Positions 15,470-22,564 of a stretch of 41,198 nucleotides of DNA are shown piece by piece. Each line of letters opens with the position of its first letter. Position 1 is the stretch's first letter. The notes under the pieces are model-generated. The model worked only from the letters and a program-made list of their open reading frames with translations. It ran no database searches and was not told where the DNA came from. Location of the stretch: contig JAIQFT010000032.1 of the NCBI GenBank assembly GCA_020073185.1, positions 1 through 41,198 on the forward strand, written 5' to 3'. The stretch comes from Terriglobia bacterium. Lineage in GTDB: Bacteria; Acidobacteriota; Terriglobia; Terriglobales; Acidobacteriaceae. The position numbers and the translations under genes were made by a program.

Positions 15470-15472
15470 GTT
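15452..15472. repeat. 6/7-nt tandem repeat (AACTTGA/ACTTCA) at the holA-NAT junction
   Basis: On the minus strand AACTTGAACTTCAACTTGAAG covers the end of holA (TAA at 15473-15471) and the first NAT codons; TTG of the first unit is the proposed NAT start. The sequence is also partly self-complementary. Confidence 0.6.
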
Positions 15473-16595
15473 ATACCGGCAACTGCTGCTGTTCCCAGCC
15501 AGTTTCAGGCACTTGGGGTTCGGAACAAAGATCGAGGACGAGGCGCTCCAAGACCAGGCGCTTGCCCGGCGGGTTGGAGCGGAGGTCAAGGTCGGCGCGG
15601 GCAATCAGACGCAGGGCGCGCGTCAGTTCACGGCGCGATTTATAGCGACGCGCCTGGCGCAGGATGTCTTCGGCGGCGAACGGCGGTACGCGGAAGCCCT
15701 GCCACAGCGCCTGCCAGAGAGAGCGCGAGTCGCGAACGCGCTTTTCGAAAATCACCAGCATCTGGCGGAAAGTTTTGGCCAGCATGTAGAGGTGGCCGAT
15801 GGCGGCTTCTTCGCCTTCGCCGCTGGAGAGAATCGCCTCCAGGACGCCGAGGGCGCGCACGCGATCCTTGGCGGAGATAGCGTCGGTGAGGTCGTAGAGG
15901 GAGCGCTGCTTGGCGGCGAGCACCATGGTTTCCACGTCGCCGAGGGCGATCCGCTTTTTCGCGCCGACGTAGAGGATGAGCTTCTCCAGTTCGTTGGCGA
16001 CCAGCATCATGTCGCCGCCGAGCGCGTCAATGAGTTCGCGCGCGGCATCGTTGTCAACTTTCACGCCTTCGGCGGCGGCGGTCTCAATCGCCCAGCGCAC
16101 GGCCTCGCCTTCCTCGACACGCGCCAGCTCGACCATCCCGCAGTACTGGCCGAGAGTTTCGCGGATGCGCTCGTAGCGCTCGCGGTCGGTGAGTTCCATG
16201 CGGCGGACGTCGGCGGGAATGTTGATGTGGTCGGCGACAAAGATGAGCAGCGCATCGGGATTGGGATTGGCGAGGTAGTCTGCGATGGCCTTGAACTCGG
16301 CGTCGTGCGAGCCGCGGGTATAGAGCGCCTTGACGCCACGGATGAAAAACACCTGGAAGGGCGCCATCAGCGAGGGCGTGCGCGCGGCATCGAGGACTTC
16401 GACGAGCGGGGTTTCGGCGAGATCGAATTCGTGGAGCGAGAAGTCGCGGAGATCGGGCGGAACCAGGTGCTGGAGCACGGCTTCGCGGCATTGCTTCCGG
16501 AAAAAAGCTTCGTCGCCGACGAGCAGGTAGGCGGGCTTGAGCTTGCGCTGCTTAACCTCGGCGACAAATTTTTCCGCAGCGGCGAAGGCGCGCAT
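15471..16595 (-). CDS. holA: DNA polymerase III subunit delta
   Basis: The clamp-loader wrench subunit of the replicase. The 374-residue length is slightly above E. coli HolA (343). The opening K-P-A-Y-L-L-V-G-D-E-A-F-F-R-K-Q-C is the family's degenerate P-loop strand; later segments ADHINIPADVRRMEL, A-A-A-E-G-V-K-V-D-N-D-A-A-R-E-L-I-D-A-L-G-G-D-M-x-L and the C-terminal helical collar (AIGHLYMLAKTFRQML) fit HolA. Its ATG shares the A of the lptE stop (TGATG), so translation is coupled to lptE, the same pair as in gamma-proteobacteria. Confidence 0.92.
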   Translation of the reverse strand: MRAFAAAEKFVAEVKQRKLKPAYLLVGDEAFFRKQCREAVLQHLVPPDLRDFSLHEFDLAETPLVEVLDAARTPSLMAPFQVFFIRGVKALYTRGSHDAEFKAIADYLANPNPDALLIFVADHINIPADVRRMELTDRERYERIRETLGQYCGMVELARVEEGEAVRWAIETAAAEGVKVDNDAARELIDALGGDMMLVANELEKLILYVGAKKRIALGDVETMVLAAKQRSLYDLTDAISAKDRVRALGVLEAILSSGEGEEAAIGHLYMLAKTFRQMLVIFEKRVRDSRSLWQALWQGFRVPPFAAEDILRQARRYKSRRELTRALRLIARADLDLRSNPPGKRLVLERLVLDLCSEPQVPETGWEQQQLPV

Positions 16596-17119
16596 CAGTA
16601 GGCCTCCAAGATGTTGGAGACCAAGGTGCGGGAGAAGTCGCGCGCGAGGCGGTCCACGGCGGGCGAGTCTTCCTCGAAAAAGCTGGTGAGCTCGCGCGAG
16701 ACCTGGTATTGCTCGCGGAAAGTGTAGTTGGGGCTGTCGAAAAGCGCGGTGCCATTGCGGTCCACCAGCGAGACGCGCATGGTGACGGTGACCAGGGCGG
16801 TGGAGGCGCGGCCGGACTGCGAATCGTAGGTCAGGGGCGCGAGCTGGGCGGAAACGACGGTGCCGCGCAGGGTGGCGTCGGCGTCGTCATTGGCTTCGCT
16901 GAGAATGCGGAATTTTGTGCGGGTGACGAACTCGCGGACGACGGCGGCGGTCAGCACCTGCTCCAGGCGGTAATTCTGCGTCTGATTGGTAAAGGCTGGG
17001 ACGGCGATGGTATGGACGGAGTCGGGCAGGCGGACGGAGTGAGTGGTGGTGCGATAGCCACAGGCGGAGAGCGCGAGCGCGGCGACCAGCATAGCGGCAA
17101 TGGTGAGTTTCTGTCGCAA
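16595..17119 (-). CDS. lptE: LPS-assembly lipoprotein LptE
   Basis: A 174-residue outer-membrane lipoprotein that plugs the LptD translocon for lipopolysaccharide export. The signal peptide ends in the lipobox LSAC (Cys about 20), followed by GYRTTTHSVRLPDSVHTIAVPAFTNQT, the typical start of LptE. The rest is the two-layer alpha/beta domain (LRGTVVSAQLAPLTYD, V-T-V-T-M-R-V-S-L-V-D-R-N-G). Its presence shows a diderm cell with LPS. It is coupled to holA by TGATG. The 88-bp leader region upstream is filled by a heptamer array with an opposing arm. Confidence 0.9.
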   Translation of the reverse strand: MRQKLTIAAMLVAALALSACGYRTTTHSVRLPDSVHTIAVPAFTNQTQNYRLEQVLTAAVVREFVTRTKFRILSEANDDADATLRGTVVSAQLAPLTYDSQSGRASTALVTVTMRVSLVDRNGTALFDSPNYTFREQYQVSRELTSFFEEDSPAVDRLARDFSRTLVSNILEAY

Positions 17120-17125
17120 GTTAAT

Positions 17126-17189
17126 GTCGTTGGTCGTCAGTCGTTAGTCGTTAGCCAGCGTGGTCCGCGTGTTGGCGACGACCAACGAC
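17126..17189. repeat. Four tandem heptamers GTCGTTA-like with a 13-bp opposing arm before lptE
   Basis: GTCGTTG (17126-17132), GTCGTCA (17133-17139), GTCGTTA (17140-17146), GTCGTTA (17147-17153): exact 7-nt period. The first 13 nt (17126-17138) are the exact reverse complement of 17177-17189, so the gap can fold into a 13-bp stem with a 38-nt loop. It lies 7 bp from the lptE start, in the space between the Asd-like gene and lptE. Confidence 0.95.
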
Positions 17190-17207
17190 TGACAGGTAAC
17201 GGCGGTT

Positions 17208-18266
17208 TCACTGCAACTTCCCTTTTGGCATAGCGGCCGCCATTTGCTGCGCGACATCGATGGCGTTGAGCGCGAGCACGCGCAGATTGTCGGCGGCGGC
17301 CCAGATCCAGAAGCCGGTCTCGCGCTGGGCGTCGGCGCGCACCCACACCAGCACTTCCTCCTGGCCGGCGGCGGCGACGTTGCTGGGCGACTCCTCGGAG
17401 ACGCGGGTGAGTTCGACGTGCTCGCCGGCAATCGCCTGCGACAGATCACCGATGGAGTGTGCCTGTTCCAGCTCAATGTAAAGCGAAAAGACATGTCCAT
17501 GGAAGATAGGGGCCTGTACCAGCATCACCGAAGGCACGGGCAGGACATTGGCGGTGATGGCGCGGTAGTGACTCAGGATGCGGCGTTCGGCGCTGTCGAG
17601 CGTGGGCGAGGAGTGCTCGCCGTAGCGCGGCAGTAGGTTGAAAGCGACCTGCGCGTCGAAAACCTGCTTCGGCAGTTCCTGGAAGGAGAGCAGGTTTACG
17701 GTCTGCTCGTGGAGTTCGTCCATGCCGGCGCGGCCGTGCTCGGAGGCGGGCTCAAAGATGGTGGCGACGGCGGAGCGCAGGCTCGCGACTTTCTGCGCGC
17801 GCGCAATCAGCAGCGTCAAAGCGACAGCGGCGGGATGCGCGGCGACCACGGGCGCGGGCTCGAGTTCAGGAATCTGCGCTTGGCGGAGTTCCCGCTCGAC
17901 CCACGGCGAGCGGATGCGCGCGCCGGGCACGTCCTCGAGGCCGTAGGAGAGGTCGACGATCATGCTGCCGGCCTGCTGCGCGATGCGCCAGTGCTTGCGG
18001 GTGAATTCCGGCTGCGAGGTGAAGAAGGTGAAATCCACATTCGCGAAATTTTCCGGGCGCACGCTCTGCACGAACGTAACTTCCTCGCCGACAGCTTCAA
18101 GCTGGCCGAGAGATTCGTCATCATCGAGCAGTTTGATATCCACGGCCGGGAAGCTGGTTTCGGGCAACACCTCGGCGAGTTCCTTGCCCTTGAGTGTACC
18201 CGCGCCAACAATGGCAACGCGGTAGATGCCGTTTTCGGATCTTCCGGTTTGGTGCGCGCGGTTCAT
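17208..18266 (-). CDS. Aspartate-semialdehyde dehydrogenase-like protein without the catalytic cysteine
   Basis: The 352-residue sequence has the two-domain layout of Asd/USG-1 proteins: an N-terminal Rossmann motif V-A-I-V-G-A-G-T-L-K-G-K-E-L (about 17-30) and a C-terminal dimerisation domain with GMDELHEQTVNLLSF, the FNLLPR strand and P-I-F-H-G-H. The active-site block, normally N-P-N-C-S-T, reads V-V-A-A-H-P-A-A-V-A-L: no Cys is present. The late K-G-A-A motif is also lost (D-N-L-R-V-L-A-L-N-A). It should not reduce aspartyl phosphate. It is coupled to pssA (4-bp overlap), last of the psd-pssA set. A regulatory or NAD(P)-binding role is possible; this is inference. Confidence 0.85.
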   Translation of the reverse strand: MNRAHQTGRSENGIYRVAIVGAGTLKGKELAEVLPETSFPAVDIKLLDDDESLGQLEAVGEEVTFVQSVRPENFANVDFTFFTSQPEFTRKHWRIAQQAGSMIVDLSYGLEDVPGARIRSPWVERELRQAQIPELEPAPVVAAHPAAVALTLLIARAQKVASLRSAVATIFEPASEHGRAGMDELHEQTVNLLSFQELPKQVFDAQVAFNLLPRYGEHSSPTLDSAERRILSHYRAITANVLPVPSVMLVQAPIFHGHVFSLYIELEQAHSIGDLSQAIAGEHVELTRVSEESPSNVAAAGQEEVLVWVRADAQRETGFWIWAAADNLRVLALNAIDVAQQMAAAMPKGKLQ

Positions 18267-19132
18267 CGTACGGGCGTAGCCTCCAGCGGCGGAGGCGGCG
18301 GGCTGCCGCGTCGGCGGAGAATGTACATCAGGCGCGCGAGCACACCCGACAGCATATAGAACAGCGCCAGCAAAAACAGGAAGTACTCGGAAAAATAGCG
18401 AATGCAGGCAATGACGCCGGCGACGATTACCACCACCCAGAAGGGACGGCGGCTGCGGAAGTCAATGTCCTTAAAGCTGTAGAAGCGCCAGGTGCTGATC
18501 ATCAGGTAGCCGGTGACGAAGACCAGTGCGGCCCAGATCAGACCCATCCACCAGGTCACGACAGGAACGCCGTCCGTGAAATGGACGACGGCGGCAATGA
18601 CACCGGCGCCGGCGGGAATCGGCATTCCGACAAAATACTTTTTGCCGGGGCGGCCAGGATTCGAGGGCTGCGGGTTTACCTGGATGTTAAAGCGGGCCAG
18701 GCGGCTGGCGCCGGCGACCAGGAACAAGAAAGTCGCAATCGCACCCAGTTGCACCACGCGGGCGATGAGATCGGCGCCGTTGAGCGGCGCGAGCAGGCGG
18801 AAGCCCCACATCCAGGCCAGAAACGCGGGCGCGACCCCAAAGGTGATGACGTCGGCGAGGGAATCAAACTCGCGGCCGAAATCGCTTACTGTGTTGGTCA
18901 TGCGCGCGATGCGGCCGTCGAGACCGTCGAAGACGATGGCGAAACCGATGGCCTTGGCGGCATTGTCGTAATGCCAGGGCTCGGCCGCCGAGCCCTGGAT
19001 GGAATGGTAAAGAGCGTAGTAGCCCAGAGCCATGTTGAGCGTGGTAAACAGCGAGGGCAGTAGATGGATGCCCTTGCGGAAACGGCGCGAGCGCGGCGGA
19101 CGGTCGTCGGCACGGCGGTATTCGGCAGTCAC
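18263..19132 (-). CDS. pssA: CDP-diacylglycerol-serine O-phosphatidyltransferase
   Basis: Makes phosphatidylserine from CDP-diacylglycerol and serine at the inner membrane. The 289-residue protein has the CDP-alcohol phosphotransferase motif [26 protein letters not shown] split over about residues 69-94 (D-G-x2-A-R form with the late G-x3-D-x3-D), and about seven hydrophobic helices. The N-terminus (to about 20) is Arg-rich and cytosolic. It overlaps psd upstream and the Asd-like gene downstream by 4 bp each, so the three are made as a unit. A basic Pro-rich tail ([10 protein letters not shown]) closes the protein. Confidence 0.95.
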   Translation of the reverse strand: MTAEYRRADDRPPRSRRFRKGIHLLPSLFTTLNMALGYYALYHSIQGSAAEPWHYDNAAKAIGFAIVFDGLDGRIARMTNTVSDFGREFDSLADVITFGVAPAFLAWMWGFRLLAPLNGADLIARVVQLGAIATFLFLVAGASRLARFNIQVNPQPSNPGRPGKKYFVGMPIPAGAGVIAAVVHFTDGVPVVTWWMGLIWAALVFVTGYLMISTWRFYSFKDIDFRSRRPFWVVVIVAGVIACIRYFSEYFLFLLALFYMLSGVLARLMYILRRRGSPPPPPLEATPVR

Positions 19133-19806
19133 CGGAGGACTCCCTTCTTGCGCTCTGGGTTTCGCGGCTCACGCTCCGGCGGCGCCGGCACGCATACGGG
19201 AGCGAGGGCAAGGATACTTGACCCGCCGGAAACATGCTGGCCGACTGTCACCTGCACGCTGGCAGCGGCGTCGAAGATGACGTCGCAGCGCGAACCAAAC
19301 TTGATCAGGCCGATGCGCTCGCCACGCGCGACCGCGTCGCCGACGCGCTTGGTGAAGACGATGCGTCGCGCGATCAGGCCGGCAATCTGCTTGAAGACGA
19401 CCGCCTGGCGGCCATCGTCCAGGGTCACGATGTTCTGCTCGTTGCAGTCAGCGCTCGCGGCGCCCATGGCGTTCTTGAACAGCCCCTTGCGGTATTGCAC
19501 ATCGCGGATGACGCCTCCGATGGGCGAGCGGTTGACGTGCACGTCAAAGACGCTGAGAAAGATGCTGATGCGGGTGCGCGACCGGCCATCCTGCTCGACG
19601 CTGACAATGTCGGTGACACGTCCGTCGCCGGGAGAGACGATCGCATCCTCGATGGCCGGAATCTGGCGCTCGGGGTCGCGGAAGAACCAGGCGCAGAATG
19701 CGCCAAACGCCAGCGGGATCACTGCCCATGGCGGACTGGCCAACCAGGCAATGAGCCCGGCGACAACCAGCGATGCGAGCGCGTAATAGTATCCGTCACG
19801 AACCAT
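19129..19806 (-). CDS. psd: Phosphatidylserine decarboxylase proenzyme (short form)
   Basis: Decarboxylates phosphatidylserine to phosphatidylethanolamine using a pyruvoyl group made by self-cleavage. The 225-residue sequence is the short PSD-A type: a hydrophobic N-terminal pair of segments (about 8-45), [10 protein letters not shown], then [23 protein letters not shown] and Y-x-x-G-x-F-x-N-A. The [12 protein letters not shown] segment and a GGSS site (in [10 protein letters not shown], about 194-197) fit the family; the serine to be converted lies here or in FGS. It overlaps pssA by 4 bp. A TATAAT lies only 11 bp upstream of the ATG, so the mRNA may be nearly leaderless. Confidence 0.93.
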   Translation of the reverse strand: MVRDGYYYALASLVVAGLIAWLASPPWAVIPLAFGAFCAWFFRDPERQIPAIEDAIVSPGDGRVTDIVSVEQDGRSRTRISIFLSVFDVHVNRSPIGGVIRDVQYRKGLFKNAMGAASADCNEQNIVTLDDGRQAVVFKQIAGLIARRIVFTKRVGDAVARGERIGLIKFGSRCDVIFDAAASVQVTVGQHVSGGSSILALAPVCVPAPPEREPRNPERKKGVLR

Positions 19807-19817
19807 GGCGCAAGGGA

Positions 19818-19823
19818 ATTATA
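19818..19823 (-). promoter_or_regulatory. TATAAT -10 box 11 bp before the psd start
   Basis: On the minus strand TATAAT (19823-19818) is followed by 11 nt and then the psd ATG (19806). A start 6-7 nt after the -10 would leave a leader of only about 4-5 nt. The -35 region falls beside the CGGTCTTT repeat and is weak. Confidence 0.4.
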
Positions 19824-19841
19824 GACGGGGAGGCGGAGTCC

Positions 19842-19873
19842 GGTCTTTCGGTCTTTCGGTCTACCGAAAGACC
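19842..19873. repeat. 8-mer tandem repeat GGTCTTTC with 11-bp inverted copy upstream of psd
   Basis: GGTCTTTC occurs at 19842-19849 and 19850-19857, followed by GGT. The 11-mer GGTCTTTCGGT (19850-19860) is the reverse complement of ACCGAAAGACC (19863-19873), separated by two bases, so it extrudes as a tight hairpin. Confidence 0.85.
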
Positions 19874-19985
19874 AAGAGAGGAAGCGAGTGAAAGAAAAAA
19901 CGCGACCGAAGCCGCGTCTTCGAGACATACGAAACTTGCTTGCCGTGGTAGCGGCAATGACCCCGCGCTCGGGGCTTGTAAGTGC

Positions 19986-20216
19986 TTACGCTACGTTGCT
20001 GCCCTGTAGCCGGAACTGCCGCTCCAGGGACTCCATTTGGTCCTTGAGGCGCAGTTTCAATTTTTTCAGACGAACCTCTTCGATCTTCTCATCCTCGGAA
20101 AGATATCTTTTCTGGGTGAGGGAATCGAGCCGCTGGGAGTGTTGAGAATGTTCTGTAACAAGGCGCCGAAATTCTTCATTGCTGGCGATAAGCACATCCC
20201 TAACCTGAGCTGCCAT
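19986..20216 (-). CDS. YdcH/DUF465 family small coiled protein
   Basis: A 76-residue, highly charged helical protein. The pattern FRRLVTEHSQHSQRLDSLTQ, then S-E-D-E-K-I-E-E-V-R-L-K-K-L-K-L-R-L-K-D-Q-M is the DUF465 signature (a two-helix hairpin around an L-K-K-x-K-L-x-L-K-D-x-I core). The family is widespread in diderm bacteria; its function is unknown. No partner is obvious here: the gene stands alone, with 180 bp to psd and about 210 bp to rimI. The region 20217-20425 upstream has only runs of G/C and one short repeat. Confidence 0.85.
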   Translation of the reverse strand: MAAQVRDVLIASNEEFRRLVTEHSQHSQRLDSLTQKRYLSEDEKIEEVRLKKLKLRLKDQMESLERQFRLQGSNVA

Positions 20217-20382
20217 CCAGCAGACCTCCTACCAACAGTCTGACAGAATTAAAAGCTAGCACAGAGCCGGAGCCACTTCAATCTCTTTTGCGGCAGGTAC
20301 CCCCTTTTTAAGAACGCCCCGGGGGTGGTGCATATTTTTCCCAAATTGCGACCAGAAGGGGGGGCGCCGGCCAGGAAGGCAA

Positions 20383-20403
20383 TAGTCAGTAGTCAGTACT
20401 CGG
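20383..20403. repeat. Tandem heptamers TAGTCAG x2 plus TACTCGG after rimI
   Basis: TAGTCAG (20383-20389), TAGTCAG (20390-20396), TACTCGG (20397-20403), again with exact 7-nt period, about 22 bp after the rimI stop on the minus strand. Confidence 0.75.
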
Positions 20404-20425
20404 GGAGGCGGAGCTAAAGAGCGGC

Positions 20426-20869
20426 TTACGGACCGACTGCCTTGCGGTAGAGGACGGCGTCTTCGTCGGGGTACTGGTAGTAGCGGCGTCGGCGGCCGGT
20501 CACGACGAAACCGTACTTGGCGTAGAGAGCGCGCGCGGCGGCATTGGATGCGCGCACTTCCAGGAAAACGCTTTCGCCGCCCCGCTGCTTCGCCACATCG
20601 AGGAAATGGCCGAGCAGAGCGGAGGCCAATCCGTGCCGCCGCGCACCGGCAGCGACAACAATGTTCTCCAGTTCCCATTCAGGGCCGATTTGATTGGCGA
20701 TCAGGAAGCCCCGCACGGCGTCGTCGTGGATAACGAGCGCGAGGTGGGGCGCATCGCCGCCAAGAATGCGGTCGTATTCTCTTTCGTTCCAGTGCGCGGC
20801 GGTCGGGGCCTGTGCTTCAATCCGGCGCATGACGGGAACGTCGGCGGAGGTGGCGGTACGGATGTGCAA
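20426..20869 (-). CDS. rimI: Ribosomal-protein-alanine N-acetyltransferase RimI-like GNAT
   Basis: A 147-residue GNAT protein that probably acetylates the N-terminus of S18 or other proteins. Residues 1-30 give the IRTATSADVP...IEAQ opening, residues about 65-90 the acetyl-CoA loop (W-E-L-E-N-I-V-V-A-A-G-A-R-R-H-G-L-A-S-A-L-L), and about 100-130 LEVRASNAAARALYAKYGF, the R-x-S-N-x-x-A-x-x-L-Y-x-x-x-G-F motif characteristic of RimI. It follows tsaB on the same strand, the usual tsaB-rimI order. The only plausible start is TTG 20869, inside a degenerate AGCTGTT-type repeat, with no SD. Confidence 0.9.
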   Translation of the reverse strand: MHIRTATSADVPVMRRIEAQAPTAAHWNEREYDRILGGDAPHLALVIHDDAVRGFLIANQIGPEWELENIVVAAGARRHGLASALLGHFLDVAKQRGGESVFLEVRASNAAARALYAKYGFVVTGRRRRYYQYPDEDAVLYRKAVGP

Positions 20870-20960
20870 GCTGTTAGCTTTTAACCTATTCGCTCTTAGT
20901 TCTTCGGCTCATGGCTGCGCTCCGTGCCGCATGGGATGCGTTTGGCTAAGAGCTGACAAC
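20869..20960. repeat. Degenerate heptamer array (AGCTGTT, AGCTTTT, AACCTAT, ... AGTTCTT) between tsaB and rimI
   Basis: Starting at 20869 the units AGCTGTT, AGCTTTT, AACCTAT follow with 7-nt spacing, then TCGCTCTT and AGTTCTT. On the other side of the gap GCTAAGAGCTGACAACT (about 20945-20961) resembles the reverse arm. It resembles the AGCTCTT array after rpsT. Confidence 0.6.
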
Positions 20961-21655
20961 TATGAGCTTCCTTTCGAAAAAATTTCGGCGTCGGAGCGGC
21001 GAATGTAGTTGGCATCCAGAGCATCCGGCGAAGTGACCAGGCCGGCCGCGATTTTGAGGGCGCCGATGCGGGCGATGATGTCGCTCTGCGGACGCGGGAC
21101 CACGCGCACCTCCAGTCCGCGGGCGTGCAGCACGGAGGCGACAGATTCGTCGGGAGTGAGGATGCGCAGGGGTTCCCCGAGTTGCGCCTCGGCGGCAAAT
21201 TCCTGCACCGGCATCAGCACCTCGCGCAGCAGCTTGGGGACAACGTTGCCGTGAATGACGTACTCGCCGACGTAGACCTCGCCGCGCATGGCATCAAGTG
21301 CGGCGATGACCTGGCCATCAGAGGCGCCGGCCCAGGCCAGCGCCTCCAGCAGCGACACGGCGGCAATCGGCTTCTGCGTGACCTCCGCCAACGCTTTGAC
21401 CGTCGAGAGTCCCACGCGCAACCCGGTGAAAGAGCCCGGGCCAGAGGCGGCAGCGTAGCCATCAAGCGCACGCTTGTCGAGCTTGTGGCGCGCTAGCAAC
21501 CCAGCGATTTGCGGCATCAACTGGGCGGAGTAAGTGCGGCCGGCGAGGGGCACGAGTTCGATCAGTTGACAATCGCGGGCGAGGGCGCCCGCGCCACATT
21601 CGCACAGGGCGACGCTGCCGTTGGGGCCTGCCGTGTCTATCGCGAGAACGATCAC
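20960..21655 (-). CDS. tsaB: tRNA threonylcarbamoyladenosine biosynthesis protein TsaB
   Basis: TsaB is the non-catalytic partner of TsaD in making t6A on ANN-decoding tRNAs. From GTG 21655 the protein has 231 residues, as in E. coli. The ASKHA phosphate motif is V-L-A-I-D-T-A-G-P-N-G-S-V-A-L at the N-terminus, and GSFTGLRVGLSTVKALAE at about 70-90 is a TsaB hallmark. The longer frame from 21754 overlaps the mce gene and its extra 33 residues do not fit the family. The mce stop is 13 bp upstream, and rimI follows downstream. The tsaC/sua5 homologue lies at 29178-29822; tsaD and tsaE are not in the window. Confidence 0.93.
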   Translation of the reverse strand: MIVLAIDTAGPNGSVALCECGAGALARDCQLIELVPLAGRTYSAQLMPQIAGLLARHKLDKRALDGYAAASGPGSFTGLRVGLSTVKALAEVTQKPIAAVSLLEALAWAGASDGQVIAALDAMRGEVYVGEYVIHGNVVPKLLREVLMPVQEFAAEAQLGEPLRILTPDESVASVLHARGLEVRVVPRPQSDIIARIGALKIAAGLVTSPDALDANYIRRSDAEIFSKGSS

Positions 21656-21668
21656 CGTGTTACACGCC

Positions 21669-22067
21669 TTATGAATGCTCCTCGCACAACTCCAGCAGCA
21701 CGCCGCCGGCGCTGGAGGGATGCACGAATACGTAGAGGTGCCCGCCGGCGCCAACCTGGACTTGGTCGTTGATGAGGCGCACGCCGGATTTTTTCAGGTT
21801 CTCCAGCGTGCTCTGCAGGTTGTCCACGCGCAGCGAAACGTGGTGCAGACCCTCGCCGCGCTTGGCGATGAACTTGGCGATGGGTGAGTCTTCGGAGAGC
21901 GGCTCCAGCAACTCGATGCGGCTGTCGCCCAGCGGCACCATGGCGAGACGAACCTTTTCCTGGGGCACGGTTTCCTCGGGCATCACCTTTATCCCGAGGT
22001 TCTCGTAGAAAATCTTGGCTTGCGCGAGAGATTTGACGGCGATGCCGAGATGATCGATTTCGAACAT
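21669..22067 (-). CDS. mce: Methylmalonyl-CoA epimerase
   Basis: A 132-residue VOC-fold enzyme converting (S)- to (R)-methylmalonyl-CoA for the B12-dependent mutase. Metal ligands are visible: His6 in EIDHLGIAV, the H-H pair about residues 75-76 in EGLHHVSLRV, and Glu126 in VLLELCEE. PLGDSRIELLEP and A-K-F-I-A-K-R-G-E-G-L-H-H are typical for the family. With meaB 0.5 kb upstream on the same strand it points to propionyl-CoA/methylmalonyl-CoA catabolism; the mutase genes are not in this window. Confidence 0.95.
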   Translation of the reverse strand: MFEIDHLGIAVKSLAQAKIFYENLGIKVMPEETVPQEKVRLAMVPLGDSRIELLEPLSEDSPIAKFIAKRGEGLHHVSLRVDNLQSTLENLKKSGVRLINDQVQVGAGGHLYVFVHPSSAGGVLLELCEEHS

Positions 22068-22081
22068 GGCGGGTCCTTAAG

Positions 22082-22157
22082 GATTTGCGATTCTGTGATT
22101 TCGGGATTTAAAGGGCCACGTGCCGGTTGTGCAATCGCTCAATCACAAATCACTAAA
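22082..22157. repeat. GATTTGC/AATCACAA repeat arms between mce and the ABM gene
   Basis: Left arm GATTTGC, GATTCTGT, GATTTCGG, GATTTA (from 22082) and right arm AATCGCTC, AATCACA, AATCACT, AAAT (from 22133) are degenerate reverse complements with 7/8-nt spacing, the same composition as the arrays at 1102-1140 and 36519-36618. Confidence 0.75.
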
Positions 22158-22162
22158 TGTAC

Positions 22163-22468
22163 TCACGGGCACCAGGCCGCGTCGTAGTGCACGGACTGTT
22201 CATCATAATGCGCCAGCAGGCGGCGCGCTTCTTCGGGAACCACGGCGCTGGAGTGGCCTTCGCCGGCGAACTGGCGAACAGCGTCCATGGATTCCCACAG
22301 GGTCAAGGTAATAAATTCCACGTCAGAGCCGACCGTTCGGCGCAGCAGGTGCGCGCCCTGATAGCCCTTCACACGATGGATGCCGGGAAGGATTTTGGTG
22401 CGCAGGAGCTGCTCGTAGGCGTCGGCATTCGCGGGAGTCGTGTAGCCATGCCAGAGGCGAGCAATCAT
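22163..22468 (-). CDS. Antibiotic biosynthesis monooxygenase (ABM)-like dimeric alpha-beta barrel protein
   Basis: From ATG 22468 (SD GAGG six bases upstream) a 101-residue protein starting MIARLWHGYTTPANADAYEQLL. The pattern R-x-W-x-G-x-T-x-x-x-x-A-D-x-Y, then GYQGAHLLRR...VEFITLTLWESMDAVRQFAGEG is that of ABM-fold (ferredoxin-like dimer) proteins, which include heme-degrading enzymes, small monooxygenases and catalytically inert members. I see no heme-binding motif, so activity is unknown. The upstream extension of the frame (M-E-T-G-N-L-K-L-K-L-E-T-E-T-E-V-P) is repeat-encoded and I exclude it. It lies between meaB and mce. Confidence 0.82.
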   Translation of the reverse strand: MIARLWHGYTTPANADAYEQLLRTKILPGIHRVKGYQGAHLLRRTVGSDVEFITLTLWESMDAVRQFAGEGHSSAVVPEEARRLLAHYDEQSVHYDAAWCP

Positions 22469-22479
22469 GGGAACCTCGG

Positions 22480-22505
22480 TTTCAGTTTCAAGTTTCAGTT
22501 TCAGG
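22480..22505. repeat. TTTCAG/TTTCAAG tandem repeat before the ABM gene
   Basis: TTTCAG (22480-22485), TTTCAAG (22486-22492), TTTCAG (22493-22498), TTTCAGG (22499-22505). Closely related to the CAGTTTC array at 23499-23533, and responsible for the similar apparent N-terminal extensions (N-L-K-L-E-T) of two unrelated genes. Confidence 0.85.
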
Positions 22506-22564
22506 TTACCGGTTTCCAACTCATCGCGCGCGAGGGCGAGCGCGCTCCAGCCTGAATTCTCGGA

